Assembly (NCBI GenBank): GCA_003290165.1
Contig: QNQO01000678.1
Coordinates: 62,001 to 126,000 of the forward strand
Origin: Berberis thunbergii
Lineage: Eukaryota > Streptophyta > Magnoliopsida > Ranunculales > Berberidaceae
Direction: 5' to 3'
Length of the DNA stretch: 64,000 nt
The first letter of the stretch is position 1, and each line of letters opens with the position of its first letter. The translations under genes and the position numbers were made by a program. A model generated the notes under the pieces. That model worked only from the letters and a program-made list of their open reading frames with translations. It was not told the DNA's origin and did not search any database. Shown piece by piece: positions 31,673 through 43,150 of this stretch.

Positions 31673-34600
31673 CCAGATATCAGTCGCTGCCACAAGCTCA
31701 TTTGCTTCCTCAACAGCAGATCTGAATAATGGTAAATCTGAACAGTTGCAATCAAAAAGATCATCAAGGCATCTACCAGACTGCATGATCACGGTGTTCA
31801 TACTTTCCAAAAAATTGGTATAGTTCAGACCTAGACAACTTAAAGTCTAGTGGATTTTACACTGTAACATTGGAAGCTGAATGGATTTTGGATCCACATC
31901 CATCATGTTTCCAGTAAGGCCACCATCTAGATCATCACCACAAGCCCTTTTGGATATCATAGCATCACAAAAATCTTTTTCTTCATCCTGAACCCTGTTG
32001 CTAATTATAAAATCATCATTATTTAGTGAATAGCTTTTACTTGTGTCAAATGTTGTATGAAGCAAGTGCCTCTCTTCGTTCCCATTAGAAAATAGAATGT
32101 CATCAGAAGGCATGAATCTTGAGGGTGAGACACACAAAGATATTGGATCAACATCCATGTCATCTTGAGCACCAATATGCCCTACAACGTCACCACCTAC
32201 CACGCCATTTTCAGTTTCTCCTTCATCCATCACCTTCTCACCACCCAAAGCAACTGAAGCAACACCATCAGGAAGCCCATCTCCAAGTTTGGAGGCATTT
32301 GTCAAAATGTCATGCGTATCCTCAACAGCAATTGCATCCGCGTCTCCAATAGCATCATCACTGCTATGTTGTTTTGCAGTTCTTTCAATATCAAGCAATG
32401 AACTCAGTTGCATTTGTACAGATGCAGCTAGAGAAACTGCATGATCACGAATCAAAGAATCGTAGGGTGGGCAATGCAGCATACTCATTAAAGTTTGCTT
32501 ATACTTGAAAAGGCTGATGGACGGCATATCACCGTTTCTGCGGTAAACACTACTAGCCTTTATCATATGCTTACAAAGGTTGCCCATTCCTGACCAATCA
32601 CAATCGCATAAGGAAAACTCGGACCCAGGATTCCAAACCACGTGTGCTTTCTCCCGGACACGTTGGCTAATTACTTTTGCATATTTATCTTCCAATGCAA
32701 CATCAGAATCTGGAATATCTGCAGCTCGACGCCAGGATGGTAAACTAATCCCAGTCTTACCCATCGTGTATCGTGCAAATTCTTCCTTCCCTGGATATTG
32801 ATCAAGAAAGAAATGGGAATGTACATATTTATACAACTTATCCACTAGCCAATCAGAGCGTTGATAAAGGCTTTCCTTTTTCTCACATAATAACTGCCCC
32901 TTCAAGTTATGATGATAAACCTCCATGAATGTGCAAGTTTCCTGACTAGCAAATGGAAGAGACCTCAATGCAACGATCCACATCCCTAAGGGCACCAAAA
33001 AAGGGGAAAAGAGTAGCCTATATCAGTTATTATGAGTCCTCAAGTTAAAAAGAAAAATGAGAATTTTCATGACAGAACTCTAAAATTATCAATTCACGCA
33101 ACCAAAACAAATTTTGTATGGAATCTCGGCAGTTTGTGTCCCCCAAATTCAGGAGTTACTGTTAGGTATTTCTAAGACCTCTATTTTTTAGTTATTAATT
33201 GTTTTTGTCTTCCACATTTTTACCATTATGTTTAGTTTCTTTACAATTACTTTCCTTTTCATAATCCAAATTCCAAACACTCCCCATATCTTTTCTTGCA
33301 ACAACCTACTCCAAACATTAACAGAGAAGGTGGAAGCACAGCTTATTCATGCAAAAAAATTGAAAATCATGAAATGACAGCAAAAGCTTTGATGCATTAG
33401 AACAAGATCATTGCTTTTAGTTGATATTATTAAAATGAAAAACACATAAAGGACGATGGATATTAGTAAGAAATCTCAATTGGTGTATCTTGGAGGATAT
33501 GCTTCACTCCACACATAAACATACAAGAGAGAGAAATACCAACCTAATCTTGGAAACCAAGAAGCTCTTAAATAATCCACGAAATCGGGGCAGTCAATGA
33601 AATCTTCCATGAAATCAGTAAACACATGGATATCACCATTTCCCTTGCAGATGCTATATATTGCCTGGCCCAGCCGTCTGGCCATTTCAGAACGCATCTC
33701 AATATCCAGACATTTCTTTACTAGGTTTTTATGCCAAGCGTGACGGACACGCCAAAAGCTTATCAAGACAGAGCACTGGAAAACTTCCCTGGATAAAAAG
33801 TAGAGAACAATTACTCTAAATTTTCAAATAGTCATTTGTAAGTTGTAATATAGAACTAAGATAATTGTCAATATGGGTGTGTTTGAATGTTTGATAGCCA
33901 AGAAATTTGTTTTCTAGGGAAAATGACTTTCCTGGGAAAAAGAACTAAGAAAATTGCTTTATTGGGAAAATGATTTTCTATTGTTTGATTGCACCCAGAA
34001 AAATCATAATTGAAAATATACTTTTTCCATGGGTATATTGGTAATTTCATTGTTACAAACTTAATATGGAATAGGGTCTTGTTGTATATGAGTTTGAGAG
34101 TTTTTTCTAACTTTTTTCTTATATAGTATATATTTCCATACTTACCCATAAAACAATTTTCTTAAGCGGGGGAGATCGGAAAAAAGTATCCAGGAAAATC
34201 AAGTGGACCGAAAAATTGTTTTCCTATTTATGTGGCTAATCAAACACCAGAAAATGGAATTTGACCTGGACAATAATTTTTCAGCTAAGTTTTCCAGACT
34301 ATCAAACAGACCCTAAGTCTAAGGTCCAAAATCTACTTTCCCATAAGTGACTTAATTCTTTTGCAATATCAGCAATGTAAAGTTTTTAACTTCAAATTTA
34401 ACACCTATTTTGCAGATAGCGTCATTGAATTAAATAAAATACTAGAGATGAAGAAACTATAATGAATACGTTTGCTCCTGAACTTAGATAGGTCTGTATT
34501 TGCCCCCCATAAACTAGGTCAAGAGCCAAGCCTTCAGAAAACTCAGCTGATAAAATGGAAGTCTTTTTTTCTTAATAGACAAAATTGTTGTCTAACCAAA

Positions 34601-36167
34601 CAACAAGAAGGTTGTTTGTTTAAACAGTGGAAACCTTTTCCAAGGGAAACATAATTCAAGGCACCAAACACGACCTATATGTATTTCCTATAGTATCAGA
34701 TTGTCATTTTGGGATTTGCATTTATCATTTTGAGAAATGGGTCCATATTCAACTCCAAAGGTCTGTATGCACAAATGAAATCAACTAATAGCCCTATACG
34801 CAAGTTTGATTCAGATACATGATGAAAAATAGAGGCATATCATATCCACTATCCTTAAAAGAATTATTTAAAGGCAGACCTGATGGTAGTAACATCAGCT
34901 GAAGGATCATCCACTATGAAACCAGCTAACTTCCATGTAGGATCTTTGGTATGGACTCTTCTTTGAAGAGCCCTAATCCACTTGTATGCATCCACATTTG
35001 CACATTGAGGTGATAATATCCAGGCTACTGGGATGGCCTTTTTGTCCGAGTCAAACACTAAGAGACTGTGAACAGGTAACTATAAAAGTTTGGCAAAAAA
35101 TGAGTTCCAAAAACCATAGAAAGTTAACAACTGACGAATAGCATGATAGCATAAATAAAACAAGCTAACCTTCAGCTTGTTAGTTCCAAATCTTGAATTA
35201 GATGCCATGATGCTGTTGTTGCTGAACCGGATCAGTTGTTGCAGTTGCCATTCTGTCTGAATTCCTAAAACGGAAGGGCCTGAATCAGAGTAATCTTCAC
35301 GAAAGAAGATGTCATTCTCATGTTTATCAGCCCATATTTCGATGCTGACAGCATCATCTTCATCGAGATGATAATTGGAACGCCTGATACTCCTCTCCAG
35401 TCTGCGGACATACCGATGGTTGAGTAGGTCATCGGGATTAAACGGACCCGTTTGTTTCTCTATTGACTCATTGCGCATGTGCATTATAGTTTCAACAGAA
35501 CATCCCACATGAAGCAGAGATGAGACAAGAAGACGGAGATCTTCCGCTATGTAAGGGGAAAACATTGCCCGAGTTCCTGCAGATTTTACATCTTGTGGGC
35601 CATGGCATGGTAAACCATTCTCATCAACATGTTTGTCCTGCTTATATATGATGAGCGCAGCTGATGGCTTGGCAACTAAGCGTTTCACAAAAAAATAACA
35701 CTGACAACCTCTCTTAATACTTGGTCGGCCAGCAGGTTTCTTCTCCTGACATAAGTATTCCTGCTTGGTCGTATACTCCCCCCCTCTCTACGATCATCCG
35801 GCCCGAACGCGCAGCGGTACCTATATTTTGAACCAGATTGCTTAGATGCTTACAAAATATGGTCTGGTAGCAGCCACTGTCAAATTACAATAGTATAAGA
35901 CTTACATAGCGAATTCAAGAATCCCGTCAACCTTCTCCTTCGAGGGATTCCCTCTTCTCCTTGCTTCAACATAAATCTGGTCGGAAATTCTTTGTTTGCA
36001 GATTCTCCATTCAAAAAGTCATCCACCCTATCGAAAGGAATGAAAGCAACTTTTTCGATATTATCAGCCCAACCCTCAACTTTTGACCATTCAAGATCAG
36101 TAGCAGAGAACTCGAATTTTGGAGGGCTCTGCACAGGGAGGGATAGAAGCTTGTCCCATCTTGACAT
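31673..36167 (-). pseudogene. SWIM zinc-finger protein gene (At1g60560-like), three lesions
   Basis: This is a plant nuclear-type protein of unknown function with a FAR1/MULE-like core and a SWIM finger. Exons by splice sites and phase are 35906-36167, 35170-35820, 34880-35079, 33544-33788 and 32985 down to the first stop at 31847. ATG 36167 gives MSRWDKLLSLPVQSPP, the family start. Then come CAFGPDDRREGGSIRPSRN, KHVDENGLPCHGPQD, YVRRLERSIRRSNYHLDEDD and LGIQTEWQLQQLIRFSNN. The core continues with FDSDKKAIPVAWILSPQ and FWRVRHAWHKN. The SWIM finger is CDCDWSGMGNLCKH (near 32580). Lesions: a one-base loss near 35972 (before VEARRRGNPSK), another near 35750 (before KKPAGRP), and TAG at 31847-31849. 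The same frame stays coding-like after that TAG to a GTAAGT donor at 31672. It is a pseudogene, or a real gene with sequence errors. Confidence 0.8.
33868..34318. mobile_element. MITE in an intron of the SWIM gene
   Basis: The ends are imperfect inverted repeats: GTGTGTTTGAATGTTTGATAG at the left and CTATCAAACAGACCCTAAG at the right. Subterminal TTTTCCNGG/CCAGGAAAA words occur in opposite orientation. About 450 bp, no coding frame, in the 1.1-kb third intron. I could not fix a target duplication, so the superfamily (hAT-like) is a guess. Confidence 0.7.
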
Positions 36168-36690
36168 CTTCAACAGCCAAACAACAAATAAATGGCAGAA
36201 ATAGGAAAAAGAAACACTAGACCTAGATGCTTGAAACTTTTAAACCTAAAATCCCATGGAAGTGATAACAATCAAGAAGCTACCCAACAAAATTAGAAAA
36301 TGGAAGAAGCAAAAACTGAAAAAGGAACATAAACAGCAGACAACAATGCAGAAATATTGGTAAAAGAACGCATAGGCAAACACATTAAGAAAACATTTCA
36401 AACAGTAACAAATGGCAAAATGTCCAAAATCATGAAACATGCTTGGTGAAGAGGATCTTTTATTCATTAGACCATAATCTGCTATTTTTTCAATAGTACT
36501 TCACCATTTTTGACATTTTATAATTAGTACCATGATGTATACGGACATTGAAGTATTGATATATAGTGTTATGAATGTTTTTAAGTTTTAAAAGTTAATA
36601 TGTAGCAACATCTTTTCTGAAAGAAAGCTTTATAAAGTTTATAAGTTCATAATGCAGAAAACGGTCCAATTCTGGACCACAAACGAAGTG
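36168..36690. other. 5' flank or leader intron of the SWIM gene
   Basis: AT-rich with no certain promoter element. If the exon proposed at 38650-38905 belongs to this gene, this is intron. Confidence 0.35.
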
Positions 36691-37506
36691 AACAGCCTCT
36701 CAAAGCCTCCTTTCCTTGTATTTACAACCTTTCCACGCTCAAACGGTGCAGTATCAAAGATACAACGGCATCCAGAAATGGAAGCCTCACTTGAGAAGGA
36801 ACATGAATGATTGGGAGATTCCCACCTGGCTAATCTTCTTCACTCTCTTCAAGTTGTACATTTGGATGGGGAGCAAGATACTTGAAATTGGAATTGGGGG
36901 AATAAGAACAACAAATTTTTAGTCAAAGACTCAAAGATTGCTACCTCAATATTGGTCCCAAAATCAACATGGCCACTATTGATCACAGGATCAACAAGCC
37001 CCACAATTTCATTTGGATCAATCAAGCCCCCCCCCTCTTCATGTCCCTTGGTTCAGCAGATTTGGTACAAACGTTTCTCGGAATTCATGAGTGGTAGCAC
37101 CCAACTTTCCTTCATTGGCCAAGGACTTGGTAATCCTCCAAGCCAGCTCACCTTCAACTTAATCAAACTGGGGATTGGCTTTGGGAAAGGATTCTTCATG
37201 CCTTCTCTTGGCTCATTTGGAGGGAGAGGAACAATAGTCTTAAGAATGTATGCAAACCCCTAGACAGTATTAAGACAAATGTAAAAATCACTGTGTCAGA
37301 GGGGTGTATTTGGGGGCACTTCTTTCTCTTCTTGTATGTATGACTGGGATTAGCTAGACAGATAGCTTACATGTCTGGATACAATGTACACTTTTGTAGC
37401 CCTTGGGCATAGTTATCCCTTGCCCCACCCAAAGACTTTCCTTTTTAATATGAATACAAGCATATGACTTTTACTGATTAAAAAAATAAATAAATAAATA
37501 AATAAA
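36690..37506 (+). mobile_element. 5'-truncated LINE with A-rich tail
   Basis: The left part encodes a LINE-type ORF2 end (WKPHLRRNMNDWEIPTW then KLYIWMGSKILEIGIGG), in the place where plant LINEs have FRRNLxDWE. Frames are interrupted after that. The right part is a typical 3' UTR ending with an (AAAT)n tail at 37483-37506. The tail orientation agrees with the coding strand. Confidence 0.7.
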
Positions 37507-38640
37507 CGTAATGACATCTTTTCTCTAGGCCACATACACCCTCGCTTTCACACCCACATGTGTGTGTTCGAGTATAATGGCTATATAGAATGTAACATAT
37601 TGGGAAATGCATATTAACAAAATTTCAGTCAGACATTATTGTAATTTCTCCTGAATTCCTTGAACCAAAATGGTATGTCAATCAAAATGAAAACCTTCAT
37701 TTCGGTCTGAAATGATACTTTGAATCTTGGTTACAGCAAACCATGAAATTAAAATCCTTTCACTTTTCCCCATCTTTTGAGAAGGTTTGAAATGTTTGTC
37801 AATAGACTCAATACTAACAAACACCAAGAGTAGAAACCCAAATAAACAATATAGAACTTTGACACACTCTCCACAGAAACACATTCTATCCTGGATTTCT
37901 AGCAATTAAAAACTCGTTACTCAATACAACCTAGAATAGAGTTTTCATGCACCCATTACCAAGATCCCACTAAACCAACAAAACTAAACTAATCAACTTC
38001 CATTGTCAGGAAAAAAAAAAAAAAATTGGCACTGTGATACAAAATTTCTAATCTAGGGTGTAGCTTTCCATTATCATTTATCAGAACATTCCAAATCAAC
38101 CAACTTCCACTGTCAGAAGAAACAAATTTCGCAGTTTGGCAATATGGGCACAATTTTCAATCTGGATTTTGCGAATATATCCTAACCGAGCGCTCTCGTG
38201 AACTCATATATGTAAACCCCACTAACAAAACTGAACCAATCAACCTTAGAAACATTAGGTTGTAATGTGAAGATATGGGGTCTGTGACAATGGAAAGAGT
38301 TCTAAAATCCTAGCTTTGGAAGAATTCTCATGAAAACGAATACCCCAGTTACACAAGAAACAGAACATAGAGAGAGGGTAGAGCCGTCATGCACCCATTG
38401 CCAAAACCCCAAACTAACAAACCCCATCAATCCATTTAGAAAAATTGGCACTACGGGTACCAATTTTTGCAGTCTGGGGTTTGCAAAAATAAAAAAAGGG
38501 TATAAAAAGCTGAACATTAGGGTTGTAATTAGAGGACATGGGTCTTCAAAGTTGTTAAATCCACGTTCCCAATAGTTCTCATAGCACCCCAAGACCCCCC
38601 AATCACACAAAAACAACAGAAAACAGGAACAAAAACAAAG
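37507..38640. repeat. Region of three degenerate copies of a 120-220 bp unit
   Basis: TTTCATGCACCCATTACCAAG and its variants recur (about 37944, 38385, with a weaker copy at 38195). Each is followed by CCACTAAACCAACAAAACT-like and AATTGGCACT-like words. The open frame 38302-38682 (minus) is hydrophobic and unrecognised. I do not call it a gene. Confidence 0.45.
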
Positions 38641-38649
38641 AAACAGGGA

Positions 38650-38905
38650 GAGATTTCTTACTGTGGTGGAATGTTTAAGCAACTGCTTTGCTTGATTGTT
38701 GCGGTGGGGTTCTTGAGAAGAACAAAGTGGGGATTTTGGAGGGGATGATTGTTGTCGAGGGAGGAGAGAGTGGATGCTGTGTTGTGGGCAGAGTGAGAAG
38801 AGTCGATAGGGCTTACACTGCTAATAACGGATGCCGCATTTGGGGTTTTAGAGCGAGTGTACGTCAAGGTTTAGGGGTGTCTATAAAGGTGTGTTTGGTT
38901 GCTTG
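38650..38905 (-). promoter_or_regulatory. Candidate promoter and first exon
   Basis: On the minus strand, CCTTTATAGACACC at about 38885 could be a TATA box. A CT- and CA-rich leader then ends in CATTCCACCACA and the donor GTAAGA at about 38661. It looks like a non-coding first exon. The SWIM gene ATG lies 2.5 kb further on with an AG just before it, so this could be its leader. That link is inference. Confidence 0.3.
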
Positions 38906-38929
38906 GAAAATATATTAAAAAAAAATTAC

Positions 38930-39984
38930 ATCGCGCAAGTATATCACATGTGGAGTCGATAGGGATCGTGCACGTCTTCAACCTCAACATTCCTTTCTAA
39001 TTTTGCCTCTACCAAGTGAATGGTATTTTACAACTAAAAATCAATAGTGGCTAAATGTAATAAAGTTTTTTTTTTTTTTTTTTTACTATTTTATCATTCA
39101 AAAGTTAAACTATTTACAATCAAAATCAGTTCATATAAACATTCATTATTTATTGTGTTTAATATATTTTATTTAAAGCCCTCTAATTATCTATGAATTA
39201 TAAATAGACCCTTACATCTAACTTTTAGATTTTTCATTTTGTCATCCGCATTTCATACTTTTACAATCAAAACCAACATCTTTCAAACATTGATTATTTA
39301 TACATATACCCTAACATAAATTATTTAAAGTTTTTTTTACTTATTTATAAATTATACATAGTCCCTTAAAATTATACATAATTATTTTGTTTCGAAATTC
39401 AATAATAAATTTTTTTATTATTAAATTATTGTAATAAAAAAAATTTAAACATCCACATACATAAAGCACGTCGAACCCTAGTTACAATAGAAAGAATGAA
39501 AACTTAATCAGAGCCCTAAACAAAAAAGTATTTTTTTCTCAACCAATTATGCAACAAAATGCCCCCTAATAAGAATCTAGTACAAGTTGTATTTTGTAAT
39601 GTAACTTGTTCGGTAAGTTGTGGGCTTTTCCTTTTGCTTCCAAATGCTTGCGATATTTTGTGTTTCTCATTTTCTTAAAAGTGCATTGGTCGGGCAAAAT
39701 GTTTTAAGATTTTTGATATATGTTATTGAATGTTACACGAAGACATTATCACCTACGCTTGCTTGATAAGCATATTCATATCCATTGAAAAGTTTGAGGT
39801 GATGTTTGTTTAGATTTTATCAGAACTTTGATTCTAAATAAGTAGCCTACTTTGACCGGGGTTCATCGAAAAGCCCACATGTACTTGGCCCAATGAGTTA
39901 CTATATAAATACAACTTATATTGATGTGCATTTGTAATTTTCCTAAAAATTGTAGTTCAAATGGAGTTGAAACGAATTAGTAAA
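38930..39984. repeat. AT-rich repeats flanking the MULE, left side
   Basis: Two diverged copies of a roughly 150-bp unit (ACATCTAACTTTTAGATTTT, TTTCATACTTTTACAATC, AACATTGATTATTTAT, AACATAAATTATTTAAAG) lie at 39080-39370. The same unit occurs twice at 43590-43860. A run of about 22 T is at 39068. No genes. Confidence 0.65.
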
Positions 39985-39993
39985 TATTTTTTA

Positions 39994-40109
39994 GGGTTAA
40001 TTGCATTTTTCCCCCTAAAACATATAGCCAATTCAGTTTTGCCCCCAATTAACATTTATATAGCACTTTCTCCCTCAGACTAACAGTCAACGTACCTTGA
40101 TTGTCAAGG
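39994..40109 (+). repeat. MULE left terminal inverted repeat
   Basis: It begins GGGTTAATTGCATTTTTCCC and ends near CAACGTACCTTGATTGTCAA. It pairs with 43026-43141. Confidence 0.9.
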
Positions 40110-40559
40110 CATGTGCTAGATTCAAAAAGGTCATATTTACTGCCCAAAATACTTTTTAATGATCTGAAGGCTGAGATTCAAAATTGATGCAATTAAAATC
40201 GAAGGTTGAGATTCAAACTTCCACTAAGATGTTAGGATAATCCGCCAACTCCTCCTTCACCACCACAGTCTTCACTTCGCCACCAATAACTCTTACCTAT
40301 GCTTGTACTACTACATCTACATGTTATTTCACCGTCAATAAAATATTCAAACATTAATAAATGGAAAAGTTTGCCAACTTTTGATAGCAAGCTTGAGTTG
40401 CAGCTCATCTTCATCATCTGTTAGGTCAATTCTATTGCAGAGGGCAAAGTTACATTCAAATTTATTTTAAGGGATGAAGTTTCTGCCAGTAATATATTTT
40501 AAGGGTTAAGTTACTGCTAATTAACAACACTTAATTGATTTTCTTGCAGATCCCATAGT

Positions 40560-41010
40560 GTCACAAGCACAATCGAACAAGTGAATTGGAGGTTTTAAGT
40601 AGGCAAGATTTTGAAGTAGTACATGTACATTGGATGTTAAAGCACAAAGTAAATTCATTTGATGTTCATTGGATGTTCTTGCAACAATATAAATTCATTT
40701 GATGTTCATTGGATTTTAATAGCACATTGTAATCAAATGCCTTAACATCATTGCAAAAACCTGATACAATGCAATTCAAATGACACAACATCATTGCAAT
40801 TCAAAACCTGACATATCACTTTCAAACATCAATAAGAAACCTTGCAATTCAAAACCTGACATAGTACCTTCAAGCATCAATAAGCAAGCTGAATTTACAA
40901 CCTAACACAACATCCTTGCAAAATCCTGAATTTACAAGCATCAAAAAAGTCTGACATCCTTACATCCTTGCACAAAACCAACCTAGATTTACAAGCATTC
41001 AATATCATTC
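40560..41010. repeat. Internal short repeats of the MULE
   Basis: Words such as TTCATTTGATGTTCATTGGAT, CAATTCAAAACCTGACAT and CAAGCATCAATAAGCAAG recur every 30-60 bases. No coding frame. Confidence 0.65.
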
Positions 41011-41197
41011 AGTACCTAACAACTTGAAGTGGATGGCTCAACATGTCGTTGGCTATGATCTCAGCATGTCTATTCCTGTAAACACCAAGACATGAATAGG
41101 TGGTTCCAAGATCAATATATATCAATGACTATCCTCAATTTGTTAGCCTCCTCCTTGGCAATTGCAAAATCAAATAAACATCCGCAGAGAACAATCG

Positions 41198-41390
41198 CCA
41201 ACACGATCAATAATGAGCAGCATGGGATTTCGAAGGATCGCAGCAAAGCCAAGATCACCAATCTTCACCTCCCCTTGGTTTCAACTGATGAAGATGTTAT
41301 CACACTTCACATCTCTGTGGATCACAGGAGGGTCATGGCTGTGAAGATGGAGAAGCCCTTTCAAGATTTGTCTACACCAATACTTCACTG
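41198..41390 (-). pseudogene. WNK protein kinase fragment captured by the MULE
   Basis: WNK kinases are serine/threonine kinases that lack the usual catalytic lysine. On the minus strand, after an acceptor-like AAG at 41391, the piece reads [20 protein letters not shown], then [15 protein letters not shown], a stop (TGA), and [25 protein letters not shown] is the catalytic loop and GDLG the magnesium-binding DFG-type site in its WNK form. After ILR a lost base and a six-base insertion disturb the HAAHCVG segment, and homology ends near 41198. Only the catalytic loop exon is present, so it is not a working kinase. The exon start matches a known WNK exon boundary by recall. Confidence 0.85.
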
Positions 41391-42309
41391 CTTATTAGCT
41401 ATTTCAAAACAAACAAACATAAACTCAACATTTACATACATATTACATTCTACTAAAAGTGATGGCAGACTGAGTTGAGGTTAAAATGTGAACTGTCTAT
41501 ATCATAACCTCATATTCGTTTATGGGTTTCTTCTATGCCGATTCTTCAATATTCTACTCTAAATTAGAGAAATTATTGTTAGGCTTATTTCCAAGAATGT
41601 GATGAAATTCAAAAGTGTATGAAAGATGCGACACTAAAAACATTTTCTCTTTGTGGCCTATTAAGAGATCATACAAAACTCTCTAAAATAACTCTCCATT
41701 TGAATAAATAAGAAAAACAAGAACAGTGAAACAGACCAGAAGAAGAAGAAAACACCTAATTGAGATATTCAATTAGATCAAAGTAATGACTCCCCAATGA
41801 TCAAAACCCATTACTGGAAATACAAAAACTAACCCAAGGATCCATCGATCTCATCCGATCGCCGTCGCCGCCGATTTGAAGATCGTCTCCATGGCTAAAG
41901 AACAAAGTCTTGATACTTAGAAGGAAAAGCCATCCCTCTTTTCCTCTTCTTCTTCTTCTTCTTTGAAATCACTTGAATTGCTTCATTTTTCTTACCCTTT
42001 TCTTATTCATCTTTATTGACACAATTTCATTGAAGATGAACTTACTGAACTCAAAAGCTCTCTTTCTCCTCCTGATCACTCTTATTGAGTGAATAGGACA
42101 CCCAATACAAATCCAGCAACATGAAGAACAACTTCAACTAATAGATCGAGACCTTCGTATCAGGTTTGATAAATAATGAAAACGGAAGGAGTTTCGGTTG
42201 TCTATGGTGGTGGTGGTGTTGGTGGTAGATCCGTAGTTGAGGAGGTAGTTGTCTATGGGGGAGAAAATAGCAAATGAGAGGAGGAAAGTTTACTTCGTTG
42301 TTTTTTTCA

Positions 42310-42760
42310 ACACTCCTCTCATGGCATCCATTCAGGCATTTCTTTATCGACCTCCAACCGCTCCACACTCCTCAACCGCACTACCACCACCTCCATCTCC
42401 TTCCCGATTCGCCCTAAGCTCACCCGATCCACCGATCGCCCCCCGAACCTCAAACCCAGCCACTCCAACGCACGCGAAGTCCTTGCAGATGTATCAGTCG
42501 ATGTAGCTCCAAAGTCAAAGGGAAGTTGTGTGATGCTGGAGGTTTCAATACGCTTGAGTTTGGCTTTGTTCCAATCAAAGAAAGTGAAAGGGACTATAGA
42601 ACTCGTTGTTCTTGTTTCCATTGAAGATGCTCTTGAGGTGGACTCTTTCATCATTAGGACCACCGATTTGCCAGATGTGGAGGAAATCACTGGAAGTGGC
42701 GAGAATGTCAGGTTTGTTAGACTCTTATCTGGAATGAAGATAGTCTTGGTGGGTGGATAA
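42310..42760 (+). pseudogene. Unrecognised coding-like fragment inside the MULE
   Basis: On the plus strand a Ser/Pro-rich start (MASIQAFLYRPPTAPHSST from 42321) looks like a plastid transit peptide. A change of frame then leads to NAREVLADVSVDVAPKSKGS and KKVKGTIELVVLVSIEDALE, up to LLSGMKIVLVGG and a stop at 42758. The minus strand is also open for 190 codons across this stretch, but with a less protein-like composition. I cannot name the source gene. GC content above its surroundings supports capture from a host gene. Confidence 0.4.
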
Positions 42761-43025
42761 GGATGCTCGAATGAGAGATTGGGATCGGAGCGAGTGAAAA
42801 CGCAGGGAAAGAAGAGAAAGGGAACAAAGAGAATGAAAACGAAGGGAGTTTTCCCTCCACTGTCCGTCTCTTCAATGGTAGGAGTTGACAAAAAGTAATC
42901 TCTTGTTGTCCACGTGTCTGGTTCAGGTAACAGACGATTGGGATTGACATGCTATCACATCAGGCGTGATAAGCACTTGAATGGCATTTTTGTCATCCAA
43001 AATAGGCGGAATGGTGACACTGAGG

Positions 43026-43141
43026 TGTTTGACAGTCAAGGCACGTTGACTGTTAGTCTGGGGGGGAAAGTGCAATATGAATGTTAATTGGGGGCAAAGC
43101 TGAATTGGCTATATGTTTTAGGGGGAAGGTGCAATTAACCC
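43026..43141 (-). repeat. MULE right terminal inverted repeat
   Basis: The complement of the left end, finishing TGCAATTAACCC at 43141, followed by the TATTTTTTA duplication. Confidence 0.9.
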
Positions 43142-43150
43142 TATTTTTTA

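Larger units (their letters stand above)
39994..43141. mobile_element. Mutator-like element carrying gene fragments (Pack-MULE)
   Basis: Long inverted ends of about 115 bp (39994-40109 and 43026-43141) start GGGTTAATTGCA on both sides and contain CTAAAACATATAGCCAATTC. They differ at roughly ten positions. Flanks 39985-39993 and 43142-43150 are the same nine bases TATTTTTTA, the length produced by Mutator transposases. The 3148-bp interior has no transposase. It holds a WNK kinase fragment and at least one other coding-like piece, which makes it a Pack-MULE. Confidence 0.92.

Noticed and set aside
39465..39482. GAACCCTAGT as a Helitron 3' end
   Set aside because: No stable hairpin at the right distance upstream.
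42319..42891. 190-codon minus-strand frame in the MULE as a gene
   Set aside because: The plus strand has the more protein-like reading; the minus frame shows no motif and is probably its shadow.
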